A stretch of DNA of 64,000 bases from the NCBI GenBank assembly GCA_022606425.2, contig JAHDVF020001261.1, positions 558,001 to 622,000 on the forward strand, read 5' to 3'. The notes below the pieces were generated by a model. The model was not told the origin of the DNA. It did not search any database and was given only the letters and a program-made list of their open reading frames with translations. The position numbers and the translations under genes were made by a program. This DNA comes from Lepidostoma basale (taxonomy: Eukaryota; Arthropoda; Insecta; Trichoptera; Lepidostomatidae). Below, piece after piece: positions 23,201 through 31,988 of this stretch (its first letter is position 1; each line of letters opens with the position of its first letter).

Positions 23201-26200
23201 CAGCAGACAGACGATTATGTGATCATTTCTGTCTGGATTAGAGGAGAACAGATGATATTTAATCGTGATTATATTGCGTCATTGGCAACGCTTATGAATT
23301 ATGATTACGAAACGAATTTCCTCGTTAATGTTGCGTTTTATGAAGCTGGAGAATGAAAACACATTCGTGTGAGTCGAGTACAGACGACAATTTCAGAGAG
23401 ATTCCATTTGATAGTTCCCACATAAAATTTAGATTTCCTAGCAAATGTTTAATTGTGATTACAATGCAATTTTGTGTTTCAAAATGAAACACGAAGAAAA
23501 AATCTCAAGCGGTGGGTAATTAAAGATAACTATTCGTGGGATGGAATGTTACATGACTTCTGATAAGAGAATTTTTATTTATTAATAATAGAATAATCAA
23601 GTCTTGCTAAGTCTTAGTCAGATCTTTGATTATCATAGAAAATAATGTTCACACTGTATTACAAATGAAAAAAAATATATTAATGATAACATCCAATAAA
23701 ACAGTGTTTGAAAACATCGCACTTTTTATTGTTAATTACTGATATATAGTATATAGTCGAATATTTAAAATATTATGGACAGAGAGGGTCACAAATGTGG
23801 AAGTACTGCAACAAATGAAGAAAGAAAAAGGAATTGTCAAGACCATAATGTCTAGGAAATAGGAATACTTTGGGCACATTATCAGAAACGATAAATACAA
23901 AATGCAGTAACTGATTATCCAAGGTAAAACTAACGGAAAACGGAGTGTCGGAAGAAGAAGAAAGTCCTGGCTAGAAAAACTTAGAGAATGGTTCAGTTGC
24001 AACAAAATATCACTGTTTAGAGCCGCGATATTGTCCAGCCCCCGATAGGAGAGAAACAAGTAGAAGATTTGTATAGTATGTAAAACCTTTGTTTCATTTA
24101 ATCTACTAATAAAGTCTAAATTTAATATTAATGACACGTAAACTAATGATAAATGTTATTTTTTTAATAACTACAGAAATTATTTCCTGTAACAATATTC
24201 AAAGATAACTAGGTGAATTTTGGAACGCCTAGATCCATAAAAAATCACACAACTTTAGAGTAGCTGTGACAAAATATTCATTATTGTGTTAGCTATATAA
24301 ATATTTAATTAGCCAACATGGAGATTAACTAAAATAAAGGTTTATGCACTCTCTTGTTTCGCAAAGTGGACGTTCATTGCTTGTCAACTTGAGCCGGTGT
24401 TTTATAAAATATATTGTAAAATATTTCGGTTATGTTTGAACGGGCATCACTTACACAAATATTTCTCACGACCTGGTGGCGAGGTATCGAGATTCTTTGT
24501 TCGGTTTAAGTTGGAAGTAGAGTTACATTATCCGGCATAGTTAAGCGTAGTTGCACAAAAGTCTGTGTAAATCAAAAATGCTCGCATTACTCCACAGACA
24601 TAAGCACTTTGTGGTTTACCAAACTGCGCAACAGCCCAAAGCAGGAGCTAAGAGAGGCAATGGTATTTTAATAGAAAGATTCACTTTGAAAGGTAAAACC
24701 TCCAGCGATAATGAAATAACATGTGAGTAGCTTTCACACAACATCATTGCAAGGGTAGAGAAATACCGCATTGAAAAGCAAATATGCAATGGGGTTGACT
24801 TGTGATTGGATGTTTTAATTTTATGCAACAATAATGTGATTCCAAATCAACTAACCATCACACCGTTTGGTCCAAATCAAAAATAATAATAGTGGGTGAG
24901 CCACCATTTTTACTAATTATAAATAGTTCAAATATTGTTTTTCGTAATGAGTCATTAACGATATAAAGGGACATTTAGATATACATATATCAATTCATCA
25001 ATATTTAAAAAATATAAAAATGTTAAAAATATGAATGTTGTCTAATAAAATTTCTTTGTATTATAAATAATAAAAACAATGTAATTTTACTAATTACGAG
25101 TAAAAATATCCTTTATAATATATATTATATTTAGTTTATTTTCACTTGATTTCATGGCTACCGGTTTTGACGGTCGCTGCCAACTCTGGACAATTAAAAT
25201 TATCTTTTAAAATTATGATATCTTTCATTTAATTGAAAAGCTACATGAAATATTACACAAAAGCCGATATCAATATATTTGAAAGAATTTAGAAATTAAT
25301 TTATGATAAGAAAAACTCTTTGTGATTACTAAATTCAATTCTGAAAATAATTTAGATGAATTTGTATAATATACTCGTATATTAAAAAAACAATCTTTAA
25401 GATTTATTTAAGATAAGAAAATGCCTATCTTATAAGACGGAGACCATTTAGATGGCGGTATCTTTAATAATTTATGATATGTCAGTATTAACTATTTCAT
25501 AATTTGATGTTAATGTAAGTACTAAAACCCTTTTAGTTAAAATTAGGAAACATCATTTACACGTTGATAGAATTGGCATTTAGATAAAAGTTTATTAATA
25601 TTCACGTAATTAAACCAATAGGAATGCACCATTAAACATTATGCAATTATCTTCTCACGCGTTGGGTTAAAAGATTTCATGAAGATAGTGTTTGGAACAT
25701 GTCTTTTTAAATTTACATATTTTCTCAAATTGACTTTTTATAATTACGACAACGCAAAGTACATTTTAGTATGTACCTGAAGAATTTATTTTTCAACTTT
25801 TTAATCTTAATTATTATTTGCAAATTGAGGACAATATATTATATAAATCATATTCTTTTAATTATTAAAATAAATGGAGCAAAAGTAATAAATTTCATTA
25901 TATCTTTGAAGTTATCATCAGCAAGGATCATAATAATGTATTTTGAAATCAATAAAGCAATTTAAAAAATATTGATCGGATAATTGATTATTTTGGCAGA
26001 ATCACTCGCTCAGCATTATCAACTATTAAATTTGGAACCGTTTTCATATTACAACTTATTTATTTAATTTCTATGAAATTATTATTTCACCAAACCATTT
26101 TGGCATCTTCAGGTGTTATAATTGACAGTTTATTTGAATACCTGCGATGCCAACATTGTTTTGATGAGTCAGCTGTATGTAACAATTTCGAGTAAATTAA

Positions 26201-29200
26201 TTTTAATTAAATAAATTGTTATTATTTAAACAATCTGCTTTGGGAATGAAAAAAGCATTGTTTAAACCACTTTTAATAAAAAATATAAAAAATACACGAC
26301 ATCTTTCAGAGGATACCTCCATCTTCAGGTGTAAATATAGGTATAAATTATTTATTTTAATAATTTACACCTGAAGATGGAGGTATCCTCAAACATGTGA
26401 TGATATTATAATAATAATATTTTTATTATTAAAAAGTGGTTTAAACAATGTTTTTTTGATTCCCAAAGTGGATTACTATGTGCTAATGCCTAAACTTTCA
26501 ATAAGTTTATTAAAACAAAGTTTCAAATATATTTCATAACGAAAAAGTATCGTATATATCTACATAAATTTCATAGATAAAATTATACAGATTAATTATT
26601 ATAATTACTTATTAACTAAAATGACTAATTTCAGAAAATCCTATACATGGACCTGAATGGAATACCAGATGGAGGACGTCCATCAGAGAGACCCAAGACG
26701 ATGAAGAGATCCTGTAATATCAGTCTACAACAAGTTGAAGCAGATACGTATATTTTCTATTTTTTTTATATTTGATATTTCTTTAAAAAAAAAAGAAATA
26801 AAGATAAGTCTAGCCTAGTCTAAGATCTTGTCTTTCGGGAGAATCAGCCCTAAGGCTAATGCTTCCTCACCTGTTGGAAGTGACTTTATTGGAAATGATT
26901 AAATGATTTCTTAAAAGTACAATGAGTACTGTATTTGAATAGAATATCAATATTAAATGCAAACTAACTCACTTTTGTTGATTAGAAACAGTTATTTGAT
27001 ATATTGATTATCTGATGTGTTATCTTTGTATTAGTGATACACATGCAACAAACCTTTAGTATTGTATTTTGTACGACGATGTTGATGGACATGGAAGTAA
27101 TTAATTGGAATGTAGCAATTATTATCATTTAGCAACACAGCCTTCGGGCTGCTTTCATGGTCAAACGTTTTTCCGTAAATTGAAATTGTCTTGTGTGAGT
27201 GAATTCAGACTACCAACTATTATAGTAATTTTACCGCACATTCAACAGATACATTCATAATAGAAAACGGATTATTTTTTTTAACTGAATTGTAGAAATA
27301 GGAATGCATATTTTTAGTTTAAAAAAATACATATTTAATACATCAAGAATTTATTAAATTGGTTAAATATGGCTTAACAAGGACTTGCTAGTTTTAAAGA
27401 AATATATACATAAAATTGTAATATTAATTTTTTTAAATACAATTGATTTTAATCAAATACAATATCAAAACTCTATACAAATATTTACTTAGCGAAGCAG
27501 CTATCGCGACAAAATATATTCAATTGTAATATTTATAACAAAGTTTTTATTTTATTAAAACAGTTAATAATGTTGAAATATTAAAGTGTTTCCGCCAAAA
27601 CAAAGGATTATCTAGCAAATATTTGTGTTATTGTACAAAACAAAAGCCAAACTATAGAAATAGTTTATTAATTGATTTTGAAACTATCTTTAAATTGATG
27701 ACATCAAAACGAATTTAAATGCAGCCTTTTAAAATATTACGTTATAAATATACGTTAATTGATGATCAAATGTTTGACAATGTCTTAGACCGGCGAAACA
27801 TGTCATTCACATAAAATATAATAAAACTTCTAGAAAACAGATGTTTTCATTCGTATTAATTATTTCATATTGAGTTTTATTGTTTAAGAAATAATAAATA
27901 CATATTTTAATAATCATGTTGCATGACTTGGATTTTTATAGGAAAATATATAAAGCATGACATGGTGACAACAGTTCAGTATAAGTTTAATTATAAAAAG
28001 GTCTAGCAGAAAATACCTCATAATTAAAGTATAATTTAAAATTTAAATATCAAAGAATTGACCTTTTGTAATTAAGTATGTTTCGGGGGGTGGGGGAGTT
28101 GTTCCGTCTGGCACAGGACAGAGATTTCTACGCCAGGGTAATAGCCGACGTCGGGGGGACCTGACATGGCACTCAAAGAAAAAGAAGAATCAAATTTAAT
28201 TGATTGAAACTTAATTCATTTACGAAAACAGGCAAACAATACAAATATATTGATTGAGAAACGAGTATTGCACTTCGATCATTAAGAAATACAATTAATA
28301 CAATTGTTCCTACCCTACAAACACTAGCAGTTTCGAAATATTACCGATGATACGTCTTTCCATTGCAAAGAACTAGAGAAAATACCGGTTTTTCAAGTCA
28401 AGTTCTTTTGACCTACTGAATTTATTCATTAGCCGTAAAAAACTAATATAAAATACACCGAGTTTTCGGATGAGTAACTCAAAGTACTCGGAATCGTTTA
28501 ATTAAGAAAGCATATACATTAAATATGCTATTTTAACGAAAGTTGTTTCGGAGTCACGTTTTTATGTGTTTTAAGACCTTGATGGGTAGCCAATGCAGGT
28601 ATTAAAAGACTTGAAAAGTTGTTTTTTTACGATCGCATGAAACACTATTGGCATTTTGAACGCACGTCGATGGGTGACTTATCTGAAAGTGATCTTTTAT
28701 TTGACATGTGAAGTAAACGCTCAATGACGATGATGTCAATAATATGTGTCGAATTATTCATATAATATTGGCTTTAAGCAATAAGAATAATGTAAATGAA
28801 TTATAACTCAATTAGTAGTGACGTAATCATTTCAATTTTTAAGACATATGCATTGAAATGATCCTATGCATTTGGAAACTATTTATAAACTGTTGATTAG
28901 ATTAAATAAATTGTTGATGTCAACCGTTACTATTCACTGCTACAATTTTTTGTATTGTTCTAGTGATAATGGTTATACTTATTATATATATTTAAAATGA
29001 GAGATCGCAATAATACTATTATAAGACCTGTGACATTCGAATTTAAGGTTTCTTAAGGTCAAAAGGTCAACACACTACAATGTTCATTTTTAATTACTGC
29101 ATTTGATAATGATGCATTATTATAAATGCATCTGAAATGCTAATAAAGAAAGCTATTACCATAAAGAAAAAATATTTTTTAAAAGTGAATAAAGTAGCCG

Positions 29201-30286
29201 TGAGAGAGCAAAGACAAGCTTGGTTTGGGTTTATGACATTATGTACAAAAATCTGAATGGAGTCATTGATGGAATGTTATGAGAATAGAATACGGTGCTC
29301 TAGGAAATCAAGAAAAAAATATGTTTTAAATTTAACAATCACCAAAATAAATAGCTTATATATTCATATTCAAAAGTGATTGATTACTGATTTAACTTCA
29401 AAGTATGGGTCAACTTGGTGTTGAAGAGTTGTACAGTATATGCAAAAAATATTATTGATATGTGATATCAGTTCATAAAAATTTTTTTAGAATACTTTAC
29501 ACATTATGTTATTAATATGTAAATATGTAAAAAAAATCGGTCCACACACTCATGAAATAAGACAATAAAATCACAAGAAGACGAAGTGTAAAGTAGTTTT
29601 AATCGTATGTGTGTTAAGCGACAGACTTTCTATAACATGGGAGTGCTTTTAAATATAAAATTGATTGCGAAACAAATATTTGTGTGGCTGAACCAGTGTC
29701 AGCCGGCAGCAGACAGATGTGAAAGTGACTCCCGACTTCCATTAGCAGTTTATCTCGTAAACGATGCGCCATCGGAGAATTACTTATGTATGCAAAAAGT
29801 ATCGCTAGCTTAATAAATGGTTGTTGTCACATACAAGGGGGATTATTACCAAACGTAGAACCGAGGAATACGCAATCAATATATAGAAATATGTCTTGAA
29901 ATGCGATGAAGCTAATCACCAAAGTTTAAATTCAATTGTTATGTAAGAATAGTCAAAGAAATATATTAACTTTTCTTTAAATATACACGATAAGCACACG
30001 TTTTAATGAAATTTAAGTGATCGAATCATTTGAATTAAAAATAAATTTCTATAAAATATCCGCATTAGAAGTGCACAATTCACAGTTACAGAATAATTTA
30101 CAATCACTTTTGATCACGAAAAATATCACATTTCGAAATGGGGTGGGTGTGGGATTCTAAGTAAGTGGTGGGGGTTTTTAGGGTGCAGCAATGGTGGAGG
30201 GTAAGGTTAGGTCGTAATAAAATGGTGGACTCACCGGCTATAACAAAGCACAGCGCTAGAGCTGCGATACATACGTACCGCGCCAT
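7400..30286 (-). CDS. serp: Chitin deacetylase 1 (Serpentine-type), complete five-exon gene
   Basis: A secreted enzyme that deacetylates chitin in cuticle and tracheal matrix. The joined coding sequence is 1623 nt, 540 residues, the usual length for insect CDA1. Residues 1-19 are a signal peptide (MARYVCIAALALCFVIAGE). A type 2 chitin-binding domain has Cys 46, 65, 71, 81, 94 and 103. An LDL-receptor A module has Cys 123, 130, 135, 142, 148 and 157 with the acidic DCSDGSDE. The NodB deacetylase domain carries TFDD (204-207), HSITH (262-266), RAPY (307-310), D330 in YDSTITA and the later LYFHAAWL. The metal-binding Asp and two His are intact. All splice sites are GT-AG and keep phase. Insects have a close paralogue, Vermiform (CDA2). 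The overall wording and the DGHY C-terminus favour Serpentine. The other group-I assignment is possible but less likely. Confidence 0.92.
8229..8320 (-). other. serp intron 4 (92 bp)
   Basis: A minimal intron with donor GTGAGT (8315-8320) and acceptor TTTTAG (ending at 8229). It splits the Thr codon inside the HSITH motif (phase 2). Confidence 0.93.
8321..8642 (-). CDS. serp: serp exon 4: linker and start of the deacetylase domain
   Basis: 322 nt, residues 158-264 plus part of 265. It begins DIDNDPNRAPPCDPAVCVLPDCFCSEDG, a Cys-rich linker, followed by PQMITITFDDAINNNN with the catalytic TFDD, and ends at HSIT. The acceptor TTTTTTCAG and donor GTGAGT are both strong. Confidence 0.95.
8805..9015. 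other. GC-rich island in serp intron 3
   Basis: About 210 bp of strikingly GC-rich DNA 160-370 bp upstream (in gene sense) of exon 4, within an otherwise AT-rich intron. It contains several CpGs and short repeats such as CCGGTGC/GCACCGG. A 75-codon open frame exists on the minus strand but resembles no family I know. An enhancer, an alternative promoter or a relic of a GC-rich repeat are all possible. Confidence 0.45.
9775..9917 (-). mobile_element. tRNA-derived SINE S1, minus strand
   Basis: Reading right to left, the tRNA-like head is well kept (A-box region GGCAGAGTGG, B box GGTTCGATTCC). The common body follows and stops before the (AAT)n tail. Its B box is closer to the canonical sequence than that of the copy at 5886. 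Confidence 0.82.
9980..10240 (+). pseudogene. LINE ORF2 C-terminal fragment, family D
   Basis: Encodes the tail RAIKTLYASR..., then LMDNILVDLARL.ATDCWDQIVQDRGAWNKIIKEAQTLQEL. The same block is found on the minus strand at 38850-39160. The WIGHV-like part upstream is decayed. This is a 3' end of an RT-encoding element, with no intact catalytic region nearby. Confidence 0.75.
10590..10700 (+). repeat. Partial copy of repeat family P3
   Basis: Contains the P3 outer arm (TTATTGTTTCTTGAATG, TCCATATTAAATACGAATG, TTCTAAAAGTTTTATTATAT) and stops before the hammerhead-like centre. Confidence 0.65.
10931..11125. repeat. Long near-perfect palindrome
   Basis: Two arms of about 94 bp, 10931-11024 and 11032-11125, are separated by about 7 nt (TTCGCAT). 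The inner 80 bp differ at only two positions (C/T on the + strand near 11053 and 11067). The outer 15 bp are slightly degraded. No coding potential. It does not belong to the recurring fold-back families and I find no second copy in the window. Confidence 0.92.
12145..12260 (-). mobile_element. Short LINE 3' remnant
   Basis: Begins with the TTCTTCTTCG tail seen at the ends of the RTE-like copies and runs on as a decayed coding-like sequence (GGCCGAAGCGGAGG... in minus sense). Only weakly supported. Confidence 0.4.
13690..13870. repeat. Fold-back repeat, family P3, complete inverted copy
   Basis: The left arm carries TCCATATTAAATA and GAAAACGTCAGTTTTCTAGA, and the right arm carries the inverse. 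On the minus strand the centre reads TTGATAA-T-GCC...GGC-GAAA-CATGTC, the hammerhead-like layout with U3/A8 in place of C3/G8. Confidence 0.8.
15160..15202 (-). ncRNA. Hammerhead ribozyme-like motif with 7-bp stem II (family P8)
   Basis: On the minus strand: CACC (15202-15199), CTGATGA (15198-15192), one extra T, stem II GGAGGCC with GGCCTCC around loop GCAAG, GAAA (15171-15168), palindromic ACGT of stem III, cleavage triplet GUU, then GGTG (15163-15160) closing a 4-bp stem I. All invariant core bases are present. GUU obeys the NUH rule but is usually weaker than GUC. Confidence 0.72.
16319..16490 (-). mobile_element. tRNA-derived SINE S1, head-truncated, minus strand
   Basis: Keeps the (AAT)n tail (here ATT repeats at 16319-16340) and body (CGATTTGGCTCATG, ATCATAGTGATTCTCGTG in + sense) but lacks the tRNA-like head. 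Confidence 0.8.
16660..16895. repeat. Fold-back repeat, family P3, diverged
   Basis: Both arms are present but more mutated than at 13690 or 48565. The + strand centre reads TTGAGAA-C-GCC...GGGT-GAAA-CATGTC. Confidence 0.7.
16900..17125 (+). pseudogene. RTE-like LINE family A, 3' end
   Basis: Encodes the conserved C-terminal tail (RPRKTWQDQINQILK, NRRACMTRCMNVEEAREVCQDRVVWRSILSAYPC). It ends in GGCGTGATGG and a TTG-repeat tail, which are the typical family A terminus. Confidence 0.82.
17180..17415. other. GC-richer unique stretch in serp intron 3
   Basis: A 235-bp stretch directly after a LINE tail, clearly richer in GC and CpG than its surroundings. Open frames cross it on the + strand, but the longest one starts inside the LINE tail and matches no family I know. 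I cannot assign a function. Confidence 0.35.
17820..18115 (+). pseudogene. RTE-like LINE family A, 3' end, decayed
   Basis: Contains recognisable remains of the HVRSR..RRA tail and the terminal GGCGTGATG plus (TTAG)n. Indels break every frame. Confidence 0.7.
18630..18820. repeat. Fold-back repeat, family P3, centre degraded
   Basis: Outer arms TATTTATTGTTTCTTGAAT and TTGTTCAAAAAACAATAAAT face each other, with CTTCTAGAAAACAG in the right arm. The hammerhead-like centre is reduced to GTGGCGAAACACGT. Confidence 0.65.
19675..20165 (-). pseudogene. RTE-like LINE family A, decayed minus-strand copy
   Basis: Starts on the + strand with the inverted terminus (CCATAACGCCG, GGGGTAGACAGAATG). Further on it shows ATTTGATCATGCCGCGTTTTC and the CATTCATTCTTTCC block that correspond to WHDQIN and the ERM..E parts of the tail. 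Frames are destroyed. Confidence 0.65.
20205..20385 (-). pseudogene. RTE-like LINE family C, C-terminal fragment
   Basis: The minus strand encodes KMEGRRGVGRRQMFWLQNIRE, then FQVAQDRDAFAAMI. The same block is seen at 46810-47290 and, on the plus strand, 28085-28190. It lies 90 bp from serp exon 3, inside intron 3. Confidence 0.75.
20475..20724 (-). CDS. serp: serp exon 3: second half of chitin-binding domain and LDLa module
   Basis: 250 nt, residues 75-157 plus one base. It starts GLQAIRCPAGLYFDIDKQTCDW, completing the chitin-binding domain, then KNCKLKNKERKVKPLLL, then the six-Cys LDLa module ending DGSDENSC. Acceptor CATAG, donor GTAAGT. Confidence 0.95.
20725..22398 (-). other. serp intron 2 (1.7 kb)
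   Basis: Donor GTAAGTAT at 22391-22398 and acceptor TTTTTCATAG ending at 20725, phase 0. Besides family A LINE fragments near 21150-21235 (-) and 22240-22370 (+), I see only AT-rich sequence. Confidence 0.88.
22240..22370 (+). pseudogene. RTE-like LINE family A, short 3' fragment
   Basis: Remains of the NRRACMQRCMNVEET tail and the terminal GGATGGAGTGATTG. It ends 30 bp from the splice donor of serp exon 2. Confidence 0.6.
22399..22568 (-). CDS. serp: serp exon 2: mature N-terminus and first half of the chitin-binding domain
   Basis: 170 nt, residues 18(part)-74. Encodes GEAQIAKRWRRQADESTTKK, a basic/acidic linker, then ESFEAELCKDKDAGEWFRLV and CRDVIQCTSS. Acceptor GATCACAG, donor GTAAGTAT. 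It ends exactly on a codon boundary. Confidence 0.95.
23765..24055 (+). pseudogene. RTE-like LINE family C, C-terminal fragment
   Basis: Encodes, with one stop, MSRK.EYFGHIIRNDKYKMQ, then IIQGKTNGKRSVGRRRKSWLEKLREWF and a short end. This resembles the thumb/tail region of RTE-like ORF2. No catalytic part remains. Confidence 0.78.
26085..26175. repeat. Diverged repeat of family P4
   Basis: The minus strand reads CACCTGAAGA-T-GCCAAA...TTTGGT-GAAA, a hammerhead-like 5' half with intact core, but the palindrome and cleavage site after GAAA are lost. A second, plus-strand half at 26130-26170 is badly mutated. Confidence 0.55.
26235..26475. repeat. Fold-back repeat, family P5
   Basis: Two arms (ATTGTTTAAACCACTTTTAAT and its inverse) flank inverted copies of CACCTGAAGATGGAGGTATC. 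The left, minus-strand half (26298-26338) has CTGAAGA, stem II GGAGG/CCTCT and GAAA intact, but its stem III palindrome is mutated (AGATGT). The right half lacks the CG before AAA. Confidence 0.8.
26640..26750 (+). pseudogene. Possible LINE tail fragment
   Basis: A short reading NGIPDGGRPSERPKTMKRS resembles the G.R..GRP..RW block of LINE C-termini. It is too short and diverged to place. Confidence 0.3.
27480..27600 (+). repeat. Partial copy of family P4
   Basis: Shows the P4 3' part: GCAGCTATCGCGACAAA, CAATTGTAATA, then GTTAATAATGTTGAAATATT and TTTCCGCCAAAAC. The hammerhead-like 5' half is absent. Confidence 0.65.
27770..27905 (+). repeat. Single-arm copy of family P3
   Basis: TTTGACAA-T-GTC...CCGGC-GAAA-CATGTC, followed by the arm CATAAAATATAATAAAACTT, CTAGAAAACAG and TATTGTTTAAGAAATAATAAA. 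Confidence 0.7.
28085..28190 (+). pseudogene. RTE-like LINE family C, extreme 3' end
   Basis: Encodes LFRLAQDRDFYARVIADVG, then the terminus CATGGCACTCAAAGAAAAAG with an A-rich tail. Confidence 0.7.
30235..30286 (-). CDS. serp: serp exon 1: start codon and signal peptide
   Basis: 52 nt coding MARYVCIAALALCFVIA plus the first base of Gly18. The ATG at 30286-30284 has A at -3 and G at +4, a good initiation context. A more upstream in-frame ATG exists (30391) but lies above the TATA box and would put a charged, Cys-containing extension before the signal peptide. I therefore chose the inner start. Donor GTGAGT. Confidence 0.92.
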
Positions 30287-30299
30287 GTTCGTCACTAAA

Positions 30300-30420
30300 C
30301 AGTCCTTCGTGGGAAGAGCGGCGCGTTTATATAGCGGCCCCGTCCCCCGCACGCCCCGCCCCGCGCACGGGGTGGGGGGCCCACCCGCCAATCGGGATAA
30401 GCTACCAAGGGTTGAATTCG
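30300..30420 (-). promoter_or_regulatory. serp core promoter with TATA box
   Basis: TATATAAA on the minus strand at 30333-30326 lies 40 bp before the ATG. Initiation about 30 bp downstream would fall near 30302, giving a leader of only some 15 nt. Upstream the sequence is very GC-rich with GGGGCGGGGC-type boxes (30345-30375), unlike the AT-rich surroundings. Confidence 0.65.
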
Positions 30421-31129
30421 ATCCGGAAAATCGTTTATTTTACCCTGAATAAAAATGCTTCTTCCACTAACAAAAAAAAAAACAAAAAAAAAAACAGTGA
30501 ATACTTGTTTTTTTCTTTATTTTTTTCCTCATTAGTAATTTATTTAGTATTTTTTTATAATGAAAGGTTAATTTTTTTGAATTAATTATTGTCTTTATTA
30601 TGATTTATATTATATTAATTTTCAGTTGCGTATTTCTCTTTGAAAATGTATATACACTTAGAAATACGATATAGATAAATCAGATAATTTGACAGTATTA
30701 TCATTATTATGTCTTGTTTGCTAAGGAACTCATTGAATAGAGCTATGTGTAGTGTGTCCAGTGGAGTGTCTAAAAAGGAAATGCGCGGGTTGTTGCGGTA
30801 TTGGACGAGCAAAGTGGGGAGCGGCACTCCTTGACGCCCTACAACTCACTCGCTAATAACGCCATACAAGCAAATTTTGCGCACTTATCGAAAATCAGCA
30901 ATACTCAATAAGTATTATGTATTCAACGCAATACCTTTTTACGAAGTTTTTGCATTTTCGGAAAACTTTGGTTTAGGGTTGTGTGATTTGCAATCCAAGA
31001 GGAGGGGTTACAATTCCTAAGTATTGAATAACAATAAATAGATTTGCATGTAACGAATGATTAACGTATTATAAATGATTAACTGGTGCGTTTTTTATTT
31101 CTTAAAACAAAATGAATTAAACTGTTAAA
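30421..31129. other. Upstream region of serp without recognisable gene
   Basis: A-runs at 30471-30495 and AT-rich DNA. No exon, SINE or LINE end recognised. It would hold proximal regulatory sites of serp, but I cannot name any. Confidence 0.4.
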
Positions 31130-31414
31130 TTAAATTATTTTGTTTTTTGTATCACCATTGTATTTTATTTTACGCGACAGCTGTTTCATCAACCTATGTT
31201 GATATCATCAGGTGTTACAATAATATATCAATTGTCAAATTTTCGTGATTTTTCGAATCTTTATGTGTACTTTTCCTATGTCAATTTGTACAAATTTCAT
31301 TGATATAATTTTGAAGTTCTTGCTAAAATTGAGTTAGGTACCTAAATATTTTAATTAAAAGAACGGTTAGTTCGTATTTATAGGAGAATATATTAAAGGT
31401 GGAAAATATAATAA

Positions 31415-31450
<36 letters not shown>

Positions 31451-31560
31451 GCTGTCGCGTAAAATAAAATACAATTGTGATACAATAAACAAAGTATTCA
31501 ATTTAACAGGTTATAATGTCAAGGTATCATAGTGTTTCGGCCTAACCAATGGTTTATTAA
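31130..31560. repeat. Inverted-repeat element of family P4
   Basis: Inverted arms at 31130-31183 and 31449-31510 (CGCGTAAAATAAAATACAA and inverse) flank 265 bp of interior that ends in an (AAT)n microsatellite (31417-31448). The left arm carries a full hammerhead-like core on the minus strand. The interior next to it, TCGAAAAATCACGAAAATT in minus sense, is shared with the P4 copy at 53300, so the element is more than a simple terminal repeat. Confidence 0.8.
31170..31214 (-). ncRNA. Hammerhead ribozyme-like motif (family P4)
   Basis: On the minus strand: CTGATGA (31211-31205), one extra T, stem II ATCAAC/GTTGAT with loop ATAG (6 perfect pairs), GAAA, the 8-nt palindrome ACAGCTGT forming stem III, and GUC ending at 31176. 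All invariant core residues are intact. Stem I is weak here (CAC against GCG). Confidence 0.75.
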
Positions 31561-31988
31561 AAATGAATAAATTAAATGTTTTGATATATGTTTTCGTATT
31601 TTAAGTACTTTTTGATAAAAAAAGTTAGGTTTCGTCTATACAACTTATGTAGGTCCCAAGAAAATTAAAACATTTAAGTCTATTGTTCTTTTAACCACAC
31701 CCTGGTTATGATATTATGATACAATTAAATAGATCGTTGATTAATAGTGTTTAAGTATTATTTCAATATTTAATATTAAATTAATAGGCACACATGTAAT
31801 AAAAATGTCGATATATATTATATGTACATACATATTTCGTTACACGTAATGGTTAGTATAACTAGTTTCATGAAACTGGTCGTAAACAACTCATGTGTAT
31901 AAACTAAAACTATGAATTAAAATTAATTTGTTAGTTGAAGTTAAAAACACACCAAAAATCTTCTTTTATATAATAAGCCTAAATAATA

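Larger units (their letters stand above)
22569..30234 (-). other. serp intron 1 (7.7 kb)
   Basis: Donor GTGAGT at 30229-30234 and acceptor CACAG ending at 22569, phase 1. First introns often carry enhancers, but none is identifiable here. Stretches 22600-23760, 24060-26080, 26780-27480 and 28200-30180 are AT-rich and unassigned. The listed repeats occupy the rest. Confidence 0.85.

Noticed and set aside
25771..25965. 64-codon hydrophobic open frame
   Set aside because: It is AT-rich, with Ile/Leu/Asn bias expected from composition, and has no homologue or context.
27130..27185. Hairpin CAGCCTTCGGGCTG as part of a ribozyme or terminator
   Set aside because: It is a short hairpin without CUGANGA or a cleavage triplet, with no copies in the window.
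30287..30391. N-terminal extension of serp from an upstream in-frame ATG
   Set aside because: It lies above the TATA box and would place a Gly/Pro/Arg-rich stretch in front of the signal peptide. The inner ATG has a good context and gives the normal family start.
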